NCBI GenBank assembly: GCA_016722465.1
Contig: JADKJC010000001.1
Coordinates: forward strand, 868,001-932,000
Source: Chitinophagaceae bacterium
GTDB lineage: Bacteria; Bacteroidota; Bacteroidia; Chitinophagales; Chitinophagaceae
DNA: 64,000 bases
Direction: 5' to 3'
The notes under the pieces are model-generated. The model was given only the letters and a program-made list of their open reading frames with translations. It had not been told where the DNA came from and searched no databases. This document shows, one piece after another, positions 53,695-63,466 of this stretch (the stretch's first letter is position 1; each line of letters starts with the position of its first letter). Made by a program: the position numbers and the translations under genes.

Positions 53695-54591
53695 CTATGA
53701 TTGAGTATTGAATGCTGCTGAAAATTCTTTGGCAAAATCTTCCAGTTTTACCTTACCTAATACCGGCTGCTGTTTCCAGTAATCTTCCTGTGCAGCACCC
53801 GTTCTTAATGCTTTACCCAGGTCTGTATACCCTATTGCAATGGTTTCGGGCAAACCGGCCTGCAACATACCACCCAGTGCCTGTTCATCTGTAAAGGCAA
53901 CCCATGGAATGCCCGGCTTACCAATTGCATTGCTTAATACGACTGCTATTTCAGCAGGATCACGTTCATCACTTGCTATATAACGGATACTGGTACCGGT
54001 GAAATTGAGCCTTAGTAATTCTTCTGCCAGTACGTCAGCAATGTCATTGGTATGAGCAAGCAGCAGCTTTTCTCCTGTGCCACCAAAATTACCTCCCATA
54101 ATATTCATGCCTTTTATCATTGGGATCATGCCAAAGAGATTGTACATAAAATAAGAAGGGCGGAGGAATTTGATATTCACTTCGTTTAATGTTGCAAGTT
54201 TCTTTTCCAGATCGGCAAGGCCATCTACAGGACCGGATCCCTCACCCATGTGTGCACCCACGCTACTGAGCACTACTACATTTTTGATGCTGTTCTTTGC
54301 AATAGCTGCTACAAAAGTATCCGCCACCTTGTTTTGAAATGCCCGCCAGTTTTCACCAGGGTTAAAGTTGGGCGGTATCATCAGATAAACTGCATCTGCT
54401 CCTGCAAAGGCGGTTGTTAAAAATGCAGCATCCTCTACCGATCCGGCTGCAACCTTAGCTCCTTTTGCAACTAGCTCTTTTACATGATCAGCATTACGGC
54501 TGATGATGGTAACATCATGGCCAGCTGCTAATATTTTTTCTGCTGCCGGCTTGGTAATGTGTCCGGCCCCACCAGTTAATACGTACTTCAT
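53695..54591 (-). CDS. NmrA-like NAD(P)-binding protein
   Basis: 298 residues. N-terminal LTGGAGHITKPAAEKILAAGHDVTIISRNADHV is a NmrA/atypical SDR dinucleotide fold (GGxGxI), followed by GADAVYLMIPPN and VVLSSVGAH. Catalytic Tyr-Lys is not obvious. Its promoter carries the palindrome TTGTATATACAA, also found (with one change) before the MarR gene. Quinone reductase-like or regulatory roles are possible. Confidence 0.82.
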   Translation of the reverse strand: MKYVLTGGAGHITKPAAEKILAAGHDVTIISRNADHVKELVAKGAKVAAGSVEDAAFLTTAFAGADAVYLMIPPNFNPGENWRAFQNKVADTFVAAIAKNSIKNVVVLSSVGAHMGEGSGPVDGLADLEKKLATLNEVNIKFLRPSYFMYNLFGMIPMIKGMNIMGGNFGGTGEKLLLAHTNDIADVLAEELLRLNFTGTSIRYIASDERDPAEIAVVLSNAIGKPGIPWVAFTDEQALGGMLQAGLPETIAIGYTDLGKALRTGAAQEDYWKQQPVLGKVKLEDFAKEFSAAFNTQS

Positions 54592-54623
54592 TATTGTGTA
54601 TTTATGTTTAATGTAATCAATAC

Positions 54624-54635
54624 TTGTATATACAA
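54624..54635. promoter_or_regulatory. MarR operator candidate upstream of the NmrA-like gene
   Basis: TTGTATATACAA is a perfect 12-bp palindrome 33 bases upstream of the NmrA-like start. A near-identical site (TTGCATATACAA) lies before the marR gene, suggesting autoregulation and control of the operon by the same repressor. Confidence 0.55.
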
Positions 54636-54654
54636 ATGATAAAACAAAAAAAAA

Positions 54655-55083
54655 TCAACTCCTCAATTTGTCTGTCACCTTGTTCATACTTTGCACCAGC
54701 CTGGCACTATCATCCTTACCAAGAATAGTACTGTAACTGATATAAAAATGCTCCAGGCATTTGTCCAACTGTGATTTTAACTGCTTCCCCTTCGGTGTTG
54801 GGTACACACTGGTTGTCTTTCCTTCATTGGTACGGATAACGAGTTTTTTTTCTTCCAGTTTTTCTAATAAACGGGTAATGGTGCTGGGTGCAAGCAGTAA
54901 TTGCTCAACCAATGCTGTAGGCTGGATGCCGGGCTGCTCTATGGCCAGCATGAGTAAATATGCATGACTGGGATTCAGGTCCACCACTTTCCAGCTTTCC
55001 TGCGCCAGCTTCTCTATCTTTCTTGCAAGGGCATTGCTGGAAAAATACATGCATTTACAATATTTACTTTCGGCTGCCTTCAT
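54655..55083 (-). CDS. MarR-family transcriptional regulator
   Basis: 142 residues from the ATG at 55083. The frame is open further upstream to 55122, but that region contains the operator-like palindrome, so the shorter start is preferred. The winged helix is clear (LVEQLLLAPSTITRLLEKLEEKKLV, then NEGKTTSVYPTPKGKQ). A CKC pair near the N-terminus (SKYCKCMYFSSNALARK) may sense oxidants or electrophiles, as in some redox-responsive MarR proteins; this is inference. It controls, by position, the NmrA-like and NpdG-like genes downstream. Confidence 0.85.
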   Translation of the reverse strand: MKAAESKYCKCMYFSSNALARKIEKLAQESWKVVDLNPSHAYLLMLAIEQPGIQPTALVEQLLLAPSTITRLLEKLEEKKLVIRTNEGKTTSVYPTPKGKQLKSQLDKCLEHFYISYSTILGKDDSARLVQSMNKVTDKLRS

Positions 55084-55110
55084 TTGCTGTACAAAGAAAA
55101 AAGATTTTAT

Positions 55111-55122
55111 TTGCATATACAA
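55111..55122. promoter_or_regulatory. MarR operator candidate upstream of marR
   Basis: TTGCATATACAA, one base different from the perfect palindrome at 54624-54635, lies 28 bases before the preferred marR start. Confidence 0.5.
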
Positions 55123-55362
55123 ATATATTTTTCTTAAAAAGCCGGGCTTGATCCCGGCCCATTAGCGAACCAACTACTCAATGAGAAAAATTACCCACTG
55201 GTTTAAGGCTGAATGGTAATAAATTAAAACTACTGCTTTGCAAAAAGCAACACCATACACAATTTGATGTATCCTATAATCACAACATACCTTTTTAAAA
55301 AATTTATTGGTGATGCTGTCATCATTCATCGCCCCCTTGTTTTATTTTTCTATTTTTACAGT

Positions 55363-56394
55363 ATGGCAAATCCAAATTTGAACAAGGATGGTAGTGGATT
55401 AAGCCCGGCAGAAAAGGAATTTGAAAATAATATCCGCCCGGGTGAGATGGCTGATTTTGCAGGGCAACCACAGATCATAGAGAACTTACGCATATTTATC
55501 AAAGCTGCTAAAATAAGGGGTGAAGCACTGGATCATATTTTATTTCATGGTCCGCCGGGATTAGGCAAGACGACACTAAGCCGTATTGTGGCCAATGAGC
55601 TGGGCGTAAGCATTAAAGAAACAAGTGGCCCCGTAATTGAAAAGCCCGGCGATCTTGCAGGCCTGCTTACCAATCTTGAAGCCAACGACGTGCTTTTTAT
55701 TGATGAGATACACCGGCTGAGCAATGTAGTGGAAGAATATTTGTATGCAGCCATGGAAGATTACCGCATTGATATTATGATCGACAGCGGCCCCAACGCA
55801 AGAAGTGTACAGATAAACCTAAACCCATTTACACTGATTGGGGCAACCACCAGGAGTGGATTATTAACCGCTCCTTTGCTTTCCAGGTTTGGCATTAAAT
55901 CAAGACTGGAATATTATAATGCTGCCACTTTGCAAAAAATTATTTTACGAAGTGCCGGTATTTTGGGTACCAAAATCAGCAATGATGCTGCGGATGAAAT
56001 TTCAAGACGCAGCCGTGGCACACCCCGTATCTCTAACGGCTTATTGAGAAGAGTAAGGGATTTTGCACAGGTATTGAATGATGGGGAAATTGACATCGGC
56101 ATTACACAGTATGCATTAAAAGCTTTGAATGTAGATGAACATGGGCTTGATGATATGGACAACAGGATACTGAGTGTGATTATTGATAAATTTAAAGGCG
56201 GGCCGGTTGGTATTACCACAATTGCCACTTCTGTGGGTGAAGAACCCGGCACACTGGAAGAAGTGTATGAACCATTTTTGATACAGGAAGGTTTTTTGCA
56301 ACGCACTGCAAGAGGACGAGAGGCTACTACCAAAGCATACGCACATTTAGGAAAAGTGCAGACAAGGGGCGGTGACAGTAATTTATTCAGCTGA
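55363..56394 (+). CDS. ruvB: Holliday junction branch migration ATPase RuvB
   Basis: 343 residues from the ATG at 55363; the frame is open 99 bases further upstream, but this start gives the family N-terminus. AAA+ motor that drives branch migration with RuvA during recombination. Walker A is [11 protein letters not shown], Walker B is [10 protein letters not shown], sensor 1 region is [10 protein letters not shown], and the C-terminal winged helix ends [18 protein letters not shown]. It is alone on its strand and converges on the DinB-like gene. A TATTTTTA sequence about 5 bases before the start resembles a -7 box. Confidence 0.96.
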   Translation: MANPNLNKDGSGLSPAEKEFENNIRPGEMADFAGQPQIIENLRIFIKAAKIRGEALDHILFHGPPGLGKTTLSRIVANELGVSIKETSGPVIEKPGDLAGLLTNLEANDVLFIDEIHRLSNVVEEYLYAAMEDYRIDIMIDSGPNARSVQINLNPFTLIGATTRSGLLTAPLLSRFGIKSRLEYYNAATLQKIILRSAGILGTKISNDAADEISRRSRGTPRISNGLLRRVRDFAQVLNDGEIDIGITQYALKALNVDEHGLDDMDNRILSVIIDKFKGGPVGITTIATSVGEEPGTLEEVYEPFLIQEGFLQRTARGREATTKAYAHLGKVQTRGGDSNLFS

Positions 56395-56400
56395 CAATTT

Positions 56401-56853
56401 TCATGAATATTCAACCGGCTCAAGATCCAATACCTGGTGAAGATGATGCAGTAAATGTTGATTATAATCTGCCGCCAGCCATTCAATGGTATGCTTTTCT
56501 TTTGTTACACAGGTTCTTTGTTCGGAACCAGCAGGAATATTTTTCAGTACAATACAAATATGTTTGTTGATCAATACCCATAGTTGAACCAGGTCACTTA
56601 ATAAATATTTTTGATAACCTGCAGCAGTAACCCAAAAATCCTGTGCATATACAATTTGCGGATCATCCTCATATTGGGCCACTACAAAACGACGGATATT
56701 GTTTTGGGCGGAATCGATCAAATGGCCCAGCATTTCTTTTTTACTCCATTTACCAGGTAATGGTTTTAAAGAGAACATCTCTTCATTTAATTTTTCAAGC
56801 CGGGGAGCATATTCCTGGATAATGCTCTGCAGGTGACTGATTATTTGTTCCAT
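56401..56853 (-). CDS. DinB-like metalloprotein
   Basis: 150 residues, four-helix bundle of the DinB/YfiT superfamily. The likely metal ligands are the His in MLGHLIDSA (about 44) and two His of the C-terminal NQHLLHHLHQ. Family members are nickel- or zinc-dependent thiol transferases or of unknown activity. It is 10 bases downstream of the amidohydrolase gene. Confidence 0.82.
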   Translation of the reverse strand: MEQIISHLQSIIQEYAPRLEKLNEEMFSLKPLPGKWSKKEMLGHLIDSAQNNIRRFVVAQYEDDPQIVYAQDFWVTAAGYQKYLLSDLVQLWVLINKHICIVLKNIPAGSEQRTCVTKEKHTIEWLAADYNQHLLHHLHQVLDLEPVEYS

Positions 56854-56863
56854 TCATTCACTT

Positions 56864-58138
56864 TTACTGTTTGTAAATTTTACCATCCTTCATCACAAAT
56901 ACTACTTTACCCATTACCAAAATATCTTTCAACGGATCTCCATCCACAGCAATAATATCAGCTAATTTATCCTTTTCAATCGTTCCCAAAATGTTCTCAA
57001 CCCCCAGCAAGGAAGCAGCACTGATGGTAGCGGCCTTTATTGCCTCCATTGCCGGCATACCAGCTTCTGTCATGTATTGAAACTCTAAATAATTCTTTCC
57101 ATGCATGTACACGCCTGCATCGGTTCCAAAAGCAATCTTTACTCCGGCTTTATAAGCCCTTGCGAATGCAGCCTGGATCTTTGGGCCTGTTGCTAATGCC
57201 TTTGGTGTTACAATATCAGAGTAGTACCCTGCAATTTTTGCAGAATCAGCGGTTGATTTACCGGCAATAATTGTAGGTACCAGCCAGGTACCATATTTTT
57301 TAAACAGCTCAATGCACTCGTCATCCATAAAAGTACCATGCTCAATAGAGGTAACACCTGCCCTTATTGCTCTTTTCATTCCTTCTGCACCATGGGCATG
57401 GGCAGCCACTTTAAAACTATAGTCGTTTGCCGTTTCAACTATAGCCTTCAATTCTTCCTCCGTAAACTGTGCTCCACTGCCATCTTTTGCCTGGCTGAGC
57501 ACACCACCTGTTGCTGTAATTTTTATCAGGTCTGCTCCATCTTTATAACGTTGTCTTACTGCTTTCCTGCAATCATCTGCCCCATTTACCACACCGTCAA
57601 TGGGGCCTGGGTCACCACTGAATTCCCTTTTCAATCCGTTGGTAGGGTCGGCATGTCCGCCTGTTGTGGCAATTGATTTTCCTGCTGTGTAGATCCTGGG
57701 GCCAACCGTAGTACCAGTATTGATGGCGTTACGGATGGAAATATTTACACCACTGCCTCCCAAATCCCTGAGCGTGGTAAAACCCGCCATCAACGAAGTA
57801 TAAGCATAGTTTACCGATAAGAAAGCAATATCTTGTGGCTGTCGTAAAAATCTATCTGATGAAGCCCCTCCTTTTGTCTGGGTTTCAATATGCACATGCA
57901 TATCCATCAGGCCGGGCATTACTGTTTTTGTTTTAAGGTCAATCAATTTATCTGTGGCACCGGGTGTTACAAACCCATCTTTCACTTCCATAATTTTATT
58001 ACCTTCCACGATGATGGTTTTATTCGCCAGCATATTATTACCAGCTGCATCTATCAGTTTTCCGCAATGGATATAAGTCTTCTGTGCCATCAGTACAAAA
58101 GGCATCATCATCAGCAGCAGCAACCGGGAAATTTTCAT
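56864..58138 (-). CDS. Secreted metal-dependent amidohydrolase (prolidase-like)
   Basis: 424 residues from the ATG at 58138 (another ATG three codons upstream is possible). Signal peptide ISRLLLLMMMPFVLMAQ directs export. The binuclear amidohydrolase ligands are HVH in GLMDMHVHIE, the likely carboxylated Lys in DLIKITATGG, His in VAAHAHG and IEHG, and Asp in AFGTDAG. This pattern fits imidazolonepropionase-like Xaa-Pro/Xaa-Arg dipeptidases. Substrate unknown; peptide or lactam hydrolysis in the periplasm is plausible. Confidence 0.85.
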   Translation of the reverse strand: MKISRLLLLMMMPFVLMAQKTYIHCGKLIDAAGNNMLANKTIIVEGNKIMEVKDGFVTPGATDKLIDLKTKTVMPGLMDMHVHIETQTKGGASSDRFLRQPQDIAFLSVNYAYTSLMAGFTTLRDLGGSGVNISIRNAINTGTTVGPRIYTAGKSIATTGGHADPTNGLKREFSGDPGPIDGVVNGADDCRKAVRQRYKDGADLIKITATGGVLSQAKDGSGAQFTEEELKAIVETANDYSFKVAAHAHGAEGMKRAIRAGVTSIEHGTFMDDECIELFKKYGTWLVPTIIAGKSTADSAKIAGYYSDIVTPKALATGPKIQAAFARAYKAGVKIAFGTDAGVYMHGKNYLEFQYMTEAGMPAMEAIKAATISAASLLGVENILGTIEKDKLADIIAVDGDPLKDILVMGKVVFVMKDGKIYKQ

Positions 58139-58285
58139 AACAATCATTTAAGCTAAGTTAACCACAGCCAAACAATAATTGCCTTATTGCAGATTAATTT
58201 ATTTGCGTATTGATGAAATAGCTGCTTACAGGCGGATTTATTTTCTAACTTTATGTGCTATCCCGTTTTTAATATCACCACAACG

Positions 58286-59455
58286 ATGAAACAACTTTCC
58301 ACAAGGCTGCTCATTACCGTTTTTTTTATGATTGCTTTTTCGGTGATTGGCTTTTTTGTGGTGGTAACCTACAAAAACGTTCAGCAAATACAACTTCAAA
58401 ACAGGCAAACCAATATTTCACTTCAATTTTTACTGATCACCGAAAAACTGCTTGATGATATCCAGGACCTTGCCACCTCACAGCGTGGTTATGTTTTCAC
58501 TTCAAGAGAAAATTACAATCAGTCGCATAAAAAAGCAGTCGAAAACCTTAAAGATGATGCCAATTCTCTGGAAGCGATGATCCAGGCAAGCCCTGCCAGG
58601 AAAAAAGAAATCAATACGATTGTTACATTGGTAAAGGAAAGAGTAGACGATTCAAAGCACACATTAATGCTGTACGATTCTTCGGGTTTATATGCAGTAT
58701 TGGATGATATTAAAACAGGCACATCAAAAAGGATCAGCGACAGCCTGAGGCTTACCATTAAGCAACTGGCGATTGAAGACCACAATATCATCAGCAATAC
58801 CAATAAGTATCTTGAATTAACAGCGCAGAAAACAAGCTATCGGTTTTTCACACTCTCCTTTATTTTCATTGCGATATTGACCGGTTTTTTACTGCTTATC
58901 TATTTTGATTTTAAGAAAAAGGAAAAAGTAACTGCCCAATTGCACTACCAGGCATCACTGATCGATACTATACCTGATGCGATTTTTACAACTGATAAAA
59001 ATTTCATTGTAAAAAGCTGGAATAAATATGCTGCTGAACTTTATGGAATTCCTGAGAAGGAAGCAGTAAACCTTTCACTAAGTGAACTCTTTTCCATTCA
59101 CAACAATAAGGAAACAAGCGCCGAAAGCCTTTCTATATTAAACAAAACCGGTTCTTATAAAGACGAATACCAGGTAAGCAAAAGAAACAATGAAGCAATT
59201 TTTGTACTGGCCTCCGTAAACACCATTGTAAACAGTACTGGTGTAATTACCGGCTATGTGGCAGTACACCGGGATATTACTGAACGAAAAAAGCTGGAAG
59301 ACCGGCAAAAGGAATTCAGCCTGGAGCTTTCAAAAGAAGTGAATTTAAAAACGGCAGAAACAACCAATATCCTGGAACGCATTACTGATGGCTTTCTGGC
59401 GCTGGACAGTAATTTCACTTTCAAATTTGTAAATAAAAAGCCGGGGAAATTTTAG
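58286..59455 (+). CDS. CHASE3/PAS sensor histidine kinase, N-terminal fragment (frameshifted)
   Basis: 389 residues from the ATG at 58286. TM1 (about 7-29), a CHASE3-type extracellular helical domain (QIQLQNRQTNISLQFLL, ATSQRGYVFTS), TM2 (about 190), a first PAS domain (LIDTIPDAIFTTDKNF) with a PAC segment (HRDITERKKLEDRQK), and the start of a second PAS (ITDGFLALDSNFTFKFVNKK). The frame then ends at PGKF. One base added to the run of five A at about 59434-59438 restores NKKAGEILGHSPEQMTGK and joins this to the next fragment. Real lesion or sequencing error cannot be decided here. Confidence 0.85.
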   Translation: MKQLSTRLLITVFFMIAFSVIGFFVVVTYKNVQQIQLQNRQTNISLQFLLITEKLLDDIQDLATSQRGYVFTSRENYNQSHKKAVENLKDDANSLEAMIQASPARKKEINTIVTLVKERVDDSKHTLMLYDSSGLYAVLDDIKTGTSKRISDSLRLTIKQLAIEDHNIISNTNKYLELTAQKTSYRFFTLSFIFIAILTGFLLLIYFDFKKKEKVTAQLHYQASLIDTIPDAIFTTDKNFIVKSWNKYAAELYGIPEKEAVNLSLSELFSIHNNKETSAESLSILNKTGSYKDEYQVSKRNNEAIFVLASVNTIVNSTGVITGYVAVHRDITERKKLEDRQKEFSLELSKEVNLKTAETTNILERITDGFLALDSNFTFKFVNKKPGKF

Positions 59456-59472
59456 GTCATTCCCCCGAACAG

Positions 59473-61134
59473 ATGACCGGTAAGAATATTTTTACCGATT
59501 TCCCAAACACGGCAAGCCAGTCATTTAATGAAGCCTGTTCTTTGTCATTCAAAAACCAGCAGTACGTTTTCCTGGAAAATCATTATGCTCCTTTGAACAC
59601 CTGGCTTGAAAACGATATCTATCCATCACCGGATGGCCTTTCTATTTTCTTTAAAGATGTTACGTTTAAAAAAAATGCAGAAACTGCTCTCAAAGAAAGT
59701 GAGGAGCGTTACCGGCACCTGATTGAATACATTCATGCCGGCGTGGTAGTACACCGGCCAGACAGCAGCATTTTACTGTATAACCAGGAAGCCTCGAGGT
59801 TGCTGGGCCTTAAAGAAAAAATTGACAAAAAAATTCCTGAAATGGAGTGGCAATTTATTTCTGGAGATGGGAAAAAACTTCAGGCAGATAATTACCCTGT
59901 AATGCAGGTAATTAAAACAGGGCTACCGTTGAATAATTATTTAGCAGGGATTGAAAACCCGGAAACACACAGCAGGTTTTGGGTGCTGGTAAATGCATTT
60001 CCGGAATTTGACGAAGCCATGAAATTAAAACAGGTAGTAGTAACTTTTGTAGATATCACCGACCGGAAAAAAGCGGAAGAAGAGCTGAAACGAAGTGAGG
60101 ATAACCTGAACATGGCGCAAAACATTGCCAAAACAGGCAGTTGGGAATTTAACCTTTTGACCAACGAATTGAAATGGTCGAAAGAATTGTACCGGATATT
60201 TGAATTTGAAGATATCCCTTCTCACAAATTATATGAAGAATACCGGCAAAAATTTCATCCTGAAGACCTGGGTAAATTAGATGCAATGATGCAGCAGGCA
60301 ATGGAAAACAAAAAAGGGTACAGCTACCAACACCGCATCATTGCCAGGAACGGAACGATCAAACACATACTGGGCATTGGAGAAATTATCCTGAATGAAA
60401 ATGGGAGCCTTGTTGGTCTTAAAGGCACAGGGCAGGATATTACAGACATCATTAAAACTGAAGAAAAACTACAGAGTTCTTTCAAACAAATTAAACAACT
60501 GGTTACCCACCTGCAGGATGTAAGGGAGCAGGAAAGAACCAATATGGCAAGAGAAATTCATGATGAATTGGGGCAACAGTTGACGGGGTTAAAAATGTAT
60601 ATCTCCTGGCTTAACAAAAAAGTAATTACCCAGGAAACTGATATAAAAGAGAAATTTAACGCAGCCATTGAACTGATAGAGGACACTATCAAATCTGTAA
60701 GGAAAATTTCGATGGATCTGCGGCCAAGTATGCTGGATGACCTTGGGTTACTGGCTGCACTGGAATGGCAAAGCAATGAATTTGAAAAAAGGTCGGGTAT
60801 TGATACAGAGTTTATTAACCAAACCGCTAACGTGGAGATCCCTGCACGATTGAAAACAGGGCTTTTCAGGATATACCAGGAATCGCTTACCAATGTTGCC
60901 AGGCATGCGGATGCAAAAAAAATTGTTTCTTCGCTGAAATTTGAGAACAATAACCTGGTGCTTACCATAACTGATGATGGCAAAGGATTTACCTTTAAAA
61001 ATATCGAAAGCAAAAAAACACTTGGCTTATTTGGAATGAAAGAAAGAACACTTGAAATGGGAGGTAAGTACGAGATAAAAAGTGAGCCAGGTGTTGGCAC
61101 AACTGTTTATGTAATTATTCCTTTAACGATATGA
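59473..61134 (+). CDS. CHASE3/PAS sensor histidine kinase, C-terminal fragment
   Basis: 553 residues in the open frame, continuing the gene broken at about 59438. It holds the rest of PAS 2, a PAS domain (GVVVHRPDSSILLYNQEASRLLGLKEK), a further PAS/PAC pair (IAKTGSWEFNLLTNELKWSKELYR; GTGQDITDI), a HisKA_3 dimerisation helix with the phospho-His in TNMAREIHDELGQQLTGLKM, and an ATPase domain (DDGKGFTFKNI, GLFGMKERTLEMGG). It is the kinase partner of the NarL-type regulator 28 bases downstream. An internal start at 59473 could yield a soluble kinase if the frameshift is real. Confidence 0.88.
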   Translation: MTGKNIFTDFPNTASQSFNEACSLSFKNQQYVFLENHYAPLNTWLENDIYPSPDGLSIFFKDVTFKKNAETALKESEERYRHLIEYIHAGVVVHRPDSSILLYNQEASRLLGLKEKIDKKIPEMEWQFISGDGKKLQADNYPVMQVIKTGLPLNNYLAGIENPETHSRFWVLVNAFPEFDEAMKLKQVVVTFVDITDRKKAEEELKRSEDNLNMAQNIAKTGSWEFNLLTNELKWSKELYRIFEFEDIPSHKLYEEYRQKFHPEDLGKLDAMMQQAMENKKGYSYQHRIIARNGTIKHILGIGEIILNENGSLVGLKGTGQDITDIIKTEEKLQSSFKQIKQLVTHLQDVREQERTNMAREIHDELGQQLTGLKMYISWLNKKVITQETDIKEKFNAAIELIEDTIKSVRKISMDLRPSMLDDLGLLAALEWQSNEFEKRSGIDTEFINQTANVEIPARLKTGLFRIYQESLTNVARHADAKKIVSSLKFENNNLVLTITDDGKGFTFKNIESKKTLGLFGMKERTLEMGGKYEIKSEPGVGTTVYVIIPLTI

Positions 61135-61162
61135 TCCTATTTAAAAATTCAATATAAAAACC

Positions 61163-61792
61163 ATGATAAGGATATTAATTGCAGACGATCATATTGTAGT
61201 GAGAAAAGGCCTGAGGCAGATACTGGCAGAAGAATTTACAGATGCTTATATTGTAGATGTACCTGATGCGGAGGAACTGATCACAAAAGTGATCAGGGAA
61301 AAATGGGATGTGGTAATATCGGATCTTACCATGCCGGGTAAAAGTGGGCTGGACGCTTTGCAGTACATCAAACAAAATTTACCTGCACTGCCGGTACTCA
61401 TATTGAGCATTCACCCGGAGGAGCAATATGCCATCAGGGTTTTAAAAGCAGGTGCTGCCGGCTACCTGAGTAAAGACACCGCTCCCGATGAACTGGTGAA
61501 CGCTGTTAAAAGAGTGCTGCAGGGCAAAAAGTATATCACCCTTTCCATAGCAGAAAAGATTGCTGATACTTTTGACCAGGACAATGAAAAGAAATTGCAT
61601 GAAATACTCAGTGACCGGGAGTTCAATGTTTTTAAAATGATTGCTGCCGGCAAGGCTGTTTCAGAAATTGCAGAAAGCCTGTCTTTAAGCGTAACCACAG
61701 TAAGTACTTACAGAGCAAGAATTATGACAAAAATGAACATGAAAACCAATGCCAACCTCACTTTATACGCCATTGAAAATAATCTGCTCTAA
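61163..61792 (+). CDS. NarL/LuxR-family response regulator
   Basis: 209 residues. Receiver with phospho-acceptor D54 (WDVVISDLTMPGKSG), Lys in YLSKDTAPDE (about 106), and a LuxR helix-turn-helix (LSDREFNVFKMIAAGKAVSEIAESL, SVTTVSTYRARIMTKMNMKTNA). It follows the HisKA_3 kinase by 28 bases and is its expected partner. Targets unknown. Confidence 0.93.
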   Translation: MIRILIADDHIVVRKGLRQILAEEFTDAYIVDVPDAEELITKVIREKWDVVISDLTMPGKSGLDALQYIKQNLPALPVLILSIHPEEQYAIRVLKAGAAGYLSKDTAPDELVNAVKRVLQGKKYITLSIAEKIADTFDQDNEKKLHEILSDREFNVFKMIAAGKAVSEIAESLSLSVTTVSTYRARIMTKMNMKTNANLTLYAIENNLL

Positions 61793-62143
61793 AACAATAA
61801 GTTCCTATTAATTTGTTTCAAGCAAATAAACAGCACAGAGCGTAGTACAAACAACTACAGCTATGTAGTACATACTCTACTCCAGATTGATTCCCAGTAC
61901 TATTTGATATTAATTTATTATGAAGCACCTTTGCCCAGCCCGCTTTAAATTACAATTGATTCGAAAAACCTGATTTATTGGGAAGTCCTCACGGATTTTA
62001 CACTATCGCCAACTTATCCTGGCAGATAGAAATAATAATTAAAAGGCGTTTACCGCCTGAGTTATAACCGCAAGACCTTGATGTTAAGCATTATAGTAAG
62101 GAGCAATCCAATGCTATAGCTGCTTTTTTATTTTAGCGTAGTA
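61793..62143. other. Intergenic spacer between the response regulator and pabB
   Basis: About 350 bases between convergent genes. A small hairpin AGGCGTTTACCGCCT lies near 62042. I saw no coding frame, tRNA or convincing terminator. Confidence 0.45.
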
Positions 62144-63427
62144 TTATTCCAGTACTTGTTTAATAGCAGTTGCTTTTAAAAGGCATTCTTCATATTCAGC
62201 TTCAGCATTACTGTTAAACGTAATCGCCCCACCAGTCTGGTAAGAAAGGTACCGGGTTCCGGCATTATAGAGAACACTCCTGATCACCACATTAAAATCA
62301 AAATTACCATTAGGCTTTATATAACCAATGGCGCCAGAAAATAAACCACGCTTTGTTTGTTCATACTGTTCAATTAATTCCATTACTCTTTTTTTGGGCG
62401 CTCCAGTCATTGATCCCATGGGAAAAGTTGCTTTTATAATATCCACCCAGTGAAGATCATCTGCCACCTGACCACTTATGGTACTTATCATTTGGTGTAC
62501 CTGGGGAAAACTATATATCCCAAACAACTCATCCACCTTAACCGACCCCTGCGTACAGATCCTGCTCAGGTCGTTCCTCACAAGGTCAACCACCATTACA
62601 TTCTCACTTCTCTCTTTTTCACTTTGAACTAATTCTTCCCTGTTACTGTTATCCAACTGCTGATCATTCAAATTCCGTTGGGCGGTTCCCTTAATGGGTT
62701 GTGAAATAATTTGATTGCCCGTTCTTTTGATGTATCGTTCCGGGCTTGCACAGATGCAATATTTATCATTGAATTTATAAAGGGCAGCAAATGGATTGGG
62801 AGAGATGACAGAAAGTTTTGAATAAACTGCTACAGGATCTATGGTAACAGCTTCAGCGAAAAACTCCTGGCAGAAATTGATTTCATAACAGTCTCCTCTG
62901 AGGATATGAGACTGTATTTTTTTGATGGTATCCATATATTGCTGCTTTGCAATCCGGTTATTAACCGGAACAATATGAGACACTGTTTGATTGATAAATG
63001 ATGAGCAGGCGCTGATCTCCTGGAAAACAAGCGCTGCATCTTGCCCGGTGGTTACAACCAGCTCATCCCTGGTTAACTGCAGTACTATCTCCGGTTCAAA
63101 AAAATGCAGGTCAGGGAAATTAATACCATCAATATTACCAGACTGGAGTTGTTCGGTTTCATTCTTTAGATCATAGCACAAATGGCCAAAGAGCCAGCTG
63201 CCTTTATTGCTAATACTGAATGCCTTTAAAGCGGTAAATGCATTGCCTGCGTTGGCAACAATATTTTTTTTTGCCCCTACAGCAAGCAGGCATTCAAAAA
63301 CAGGCGACTCAAAATGGTATTGCTGATTATCCAGTAAACAAAAAATGTTGAACCGGTTCGCCCAATTCAACATTTTTATTTTAAAGTCATTAAACTTACT
63401 TACTGGAAATGTTGCAGATTTTTTCAC
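62144..63427 (-). CDS. pabB: Aminodeoxychorismate synthase component I
   Basis: 427 residues of the chorismate-utilising family. It makes 4-amino-4-deoxychorismate from chorismate and ammonia for folate. The Lys of SQPIKGTAQRN is the PabB residue that forms a covalent intermediate (TrpE has Ala there). Also present are VVDLVRNDLSRIC, MGSMTGAPKKRVMELI, and the C-terminal YQTGGAITFNSNAEAEYEECLLKA. No PabA glutaminase or PabC lyase gene is adjacent in the window. It is followed upstream by an acidic small protein gene on the same strand. Confidence 0.9.
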   Translation of the reverse strand: MKKSATFPVSKFNDFKIKMLNWANRFNIFCLLDNQQYHFESPVFECLLAVGAKKNIVANAGNAFTALKAFSISNKGSWLFGHLCYDLKNETEQLQSGNIDGINFPDLHFFEPEIVLQLTRDELVVTTGQDAALVFQEISACSSFINQTVSHIVPVNNRIAKQQYMDTIKKIQSHILRGDCYEINFCQEFFAEAVTIDPVAVYSKLSVISPNPFAALYKFNDKYCICASPERYIKRTGNQIISQPIKGTAQRNLNDQQLDNSNREELVQSEKERSENVMVVDLVRNDLSRICTQGSVKVDELFGIYSFPQVHQMISTISGQVADDLHWVDIIKATFPMGSMTGAPKKRVMELIEQYEQTKRGLFSGAIGYIKPNGNFDFNVVIRSVLYNAGTRYLSYQTGGAITFNSNAEAEYEECLLKATAIKQVLE

Positions 63428-63466
63428 TATACTAATCCTTCCCGGCTATTCTTTGTATAAGCCGTT

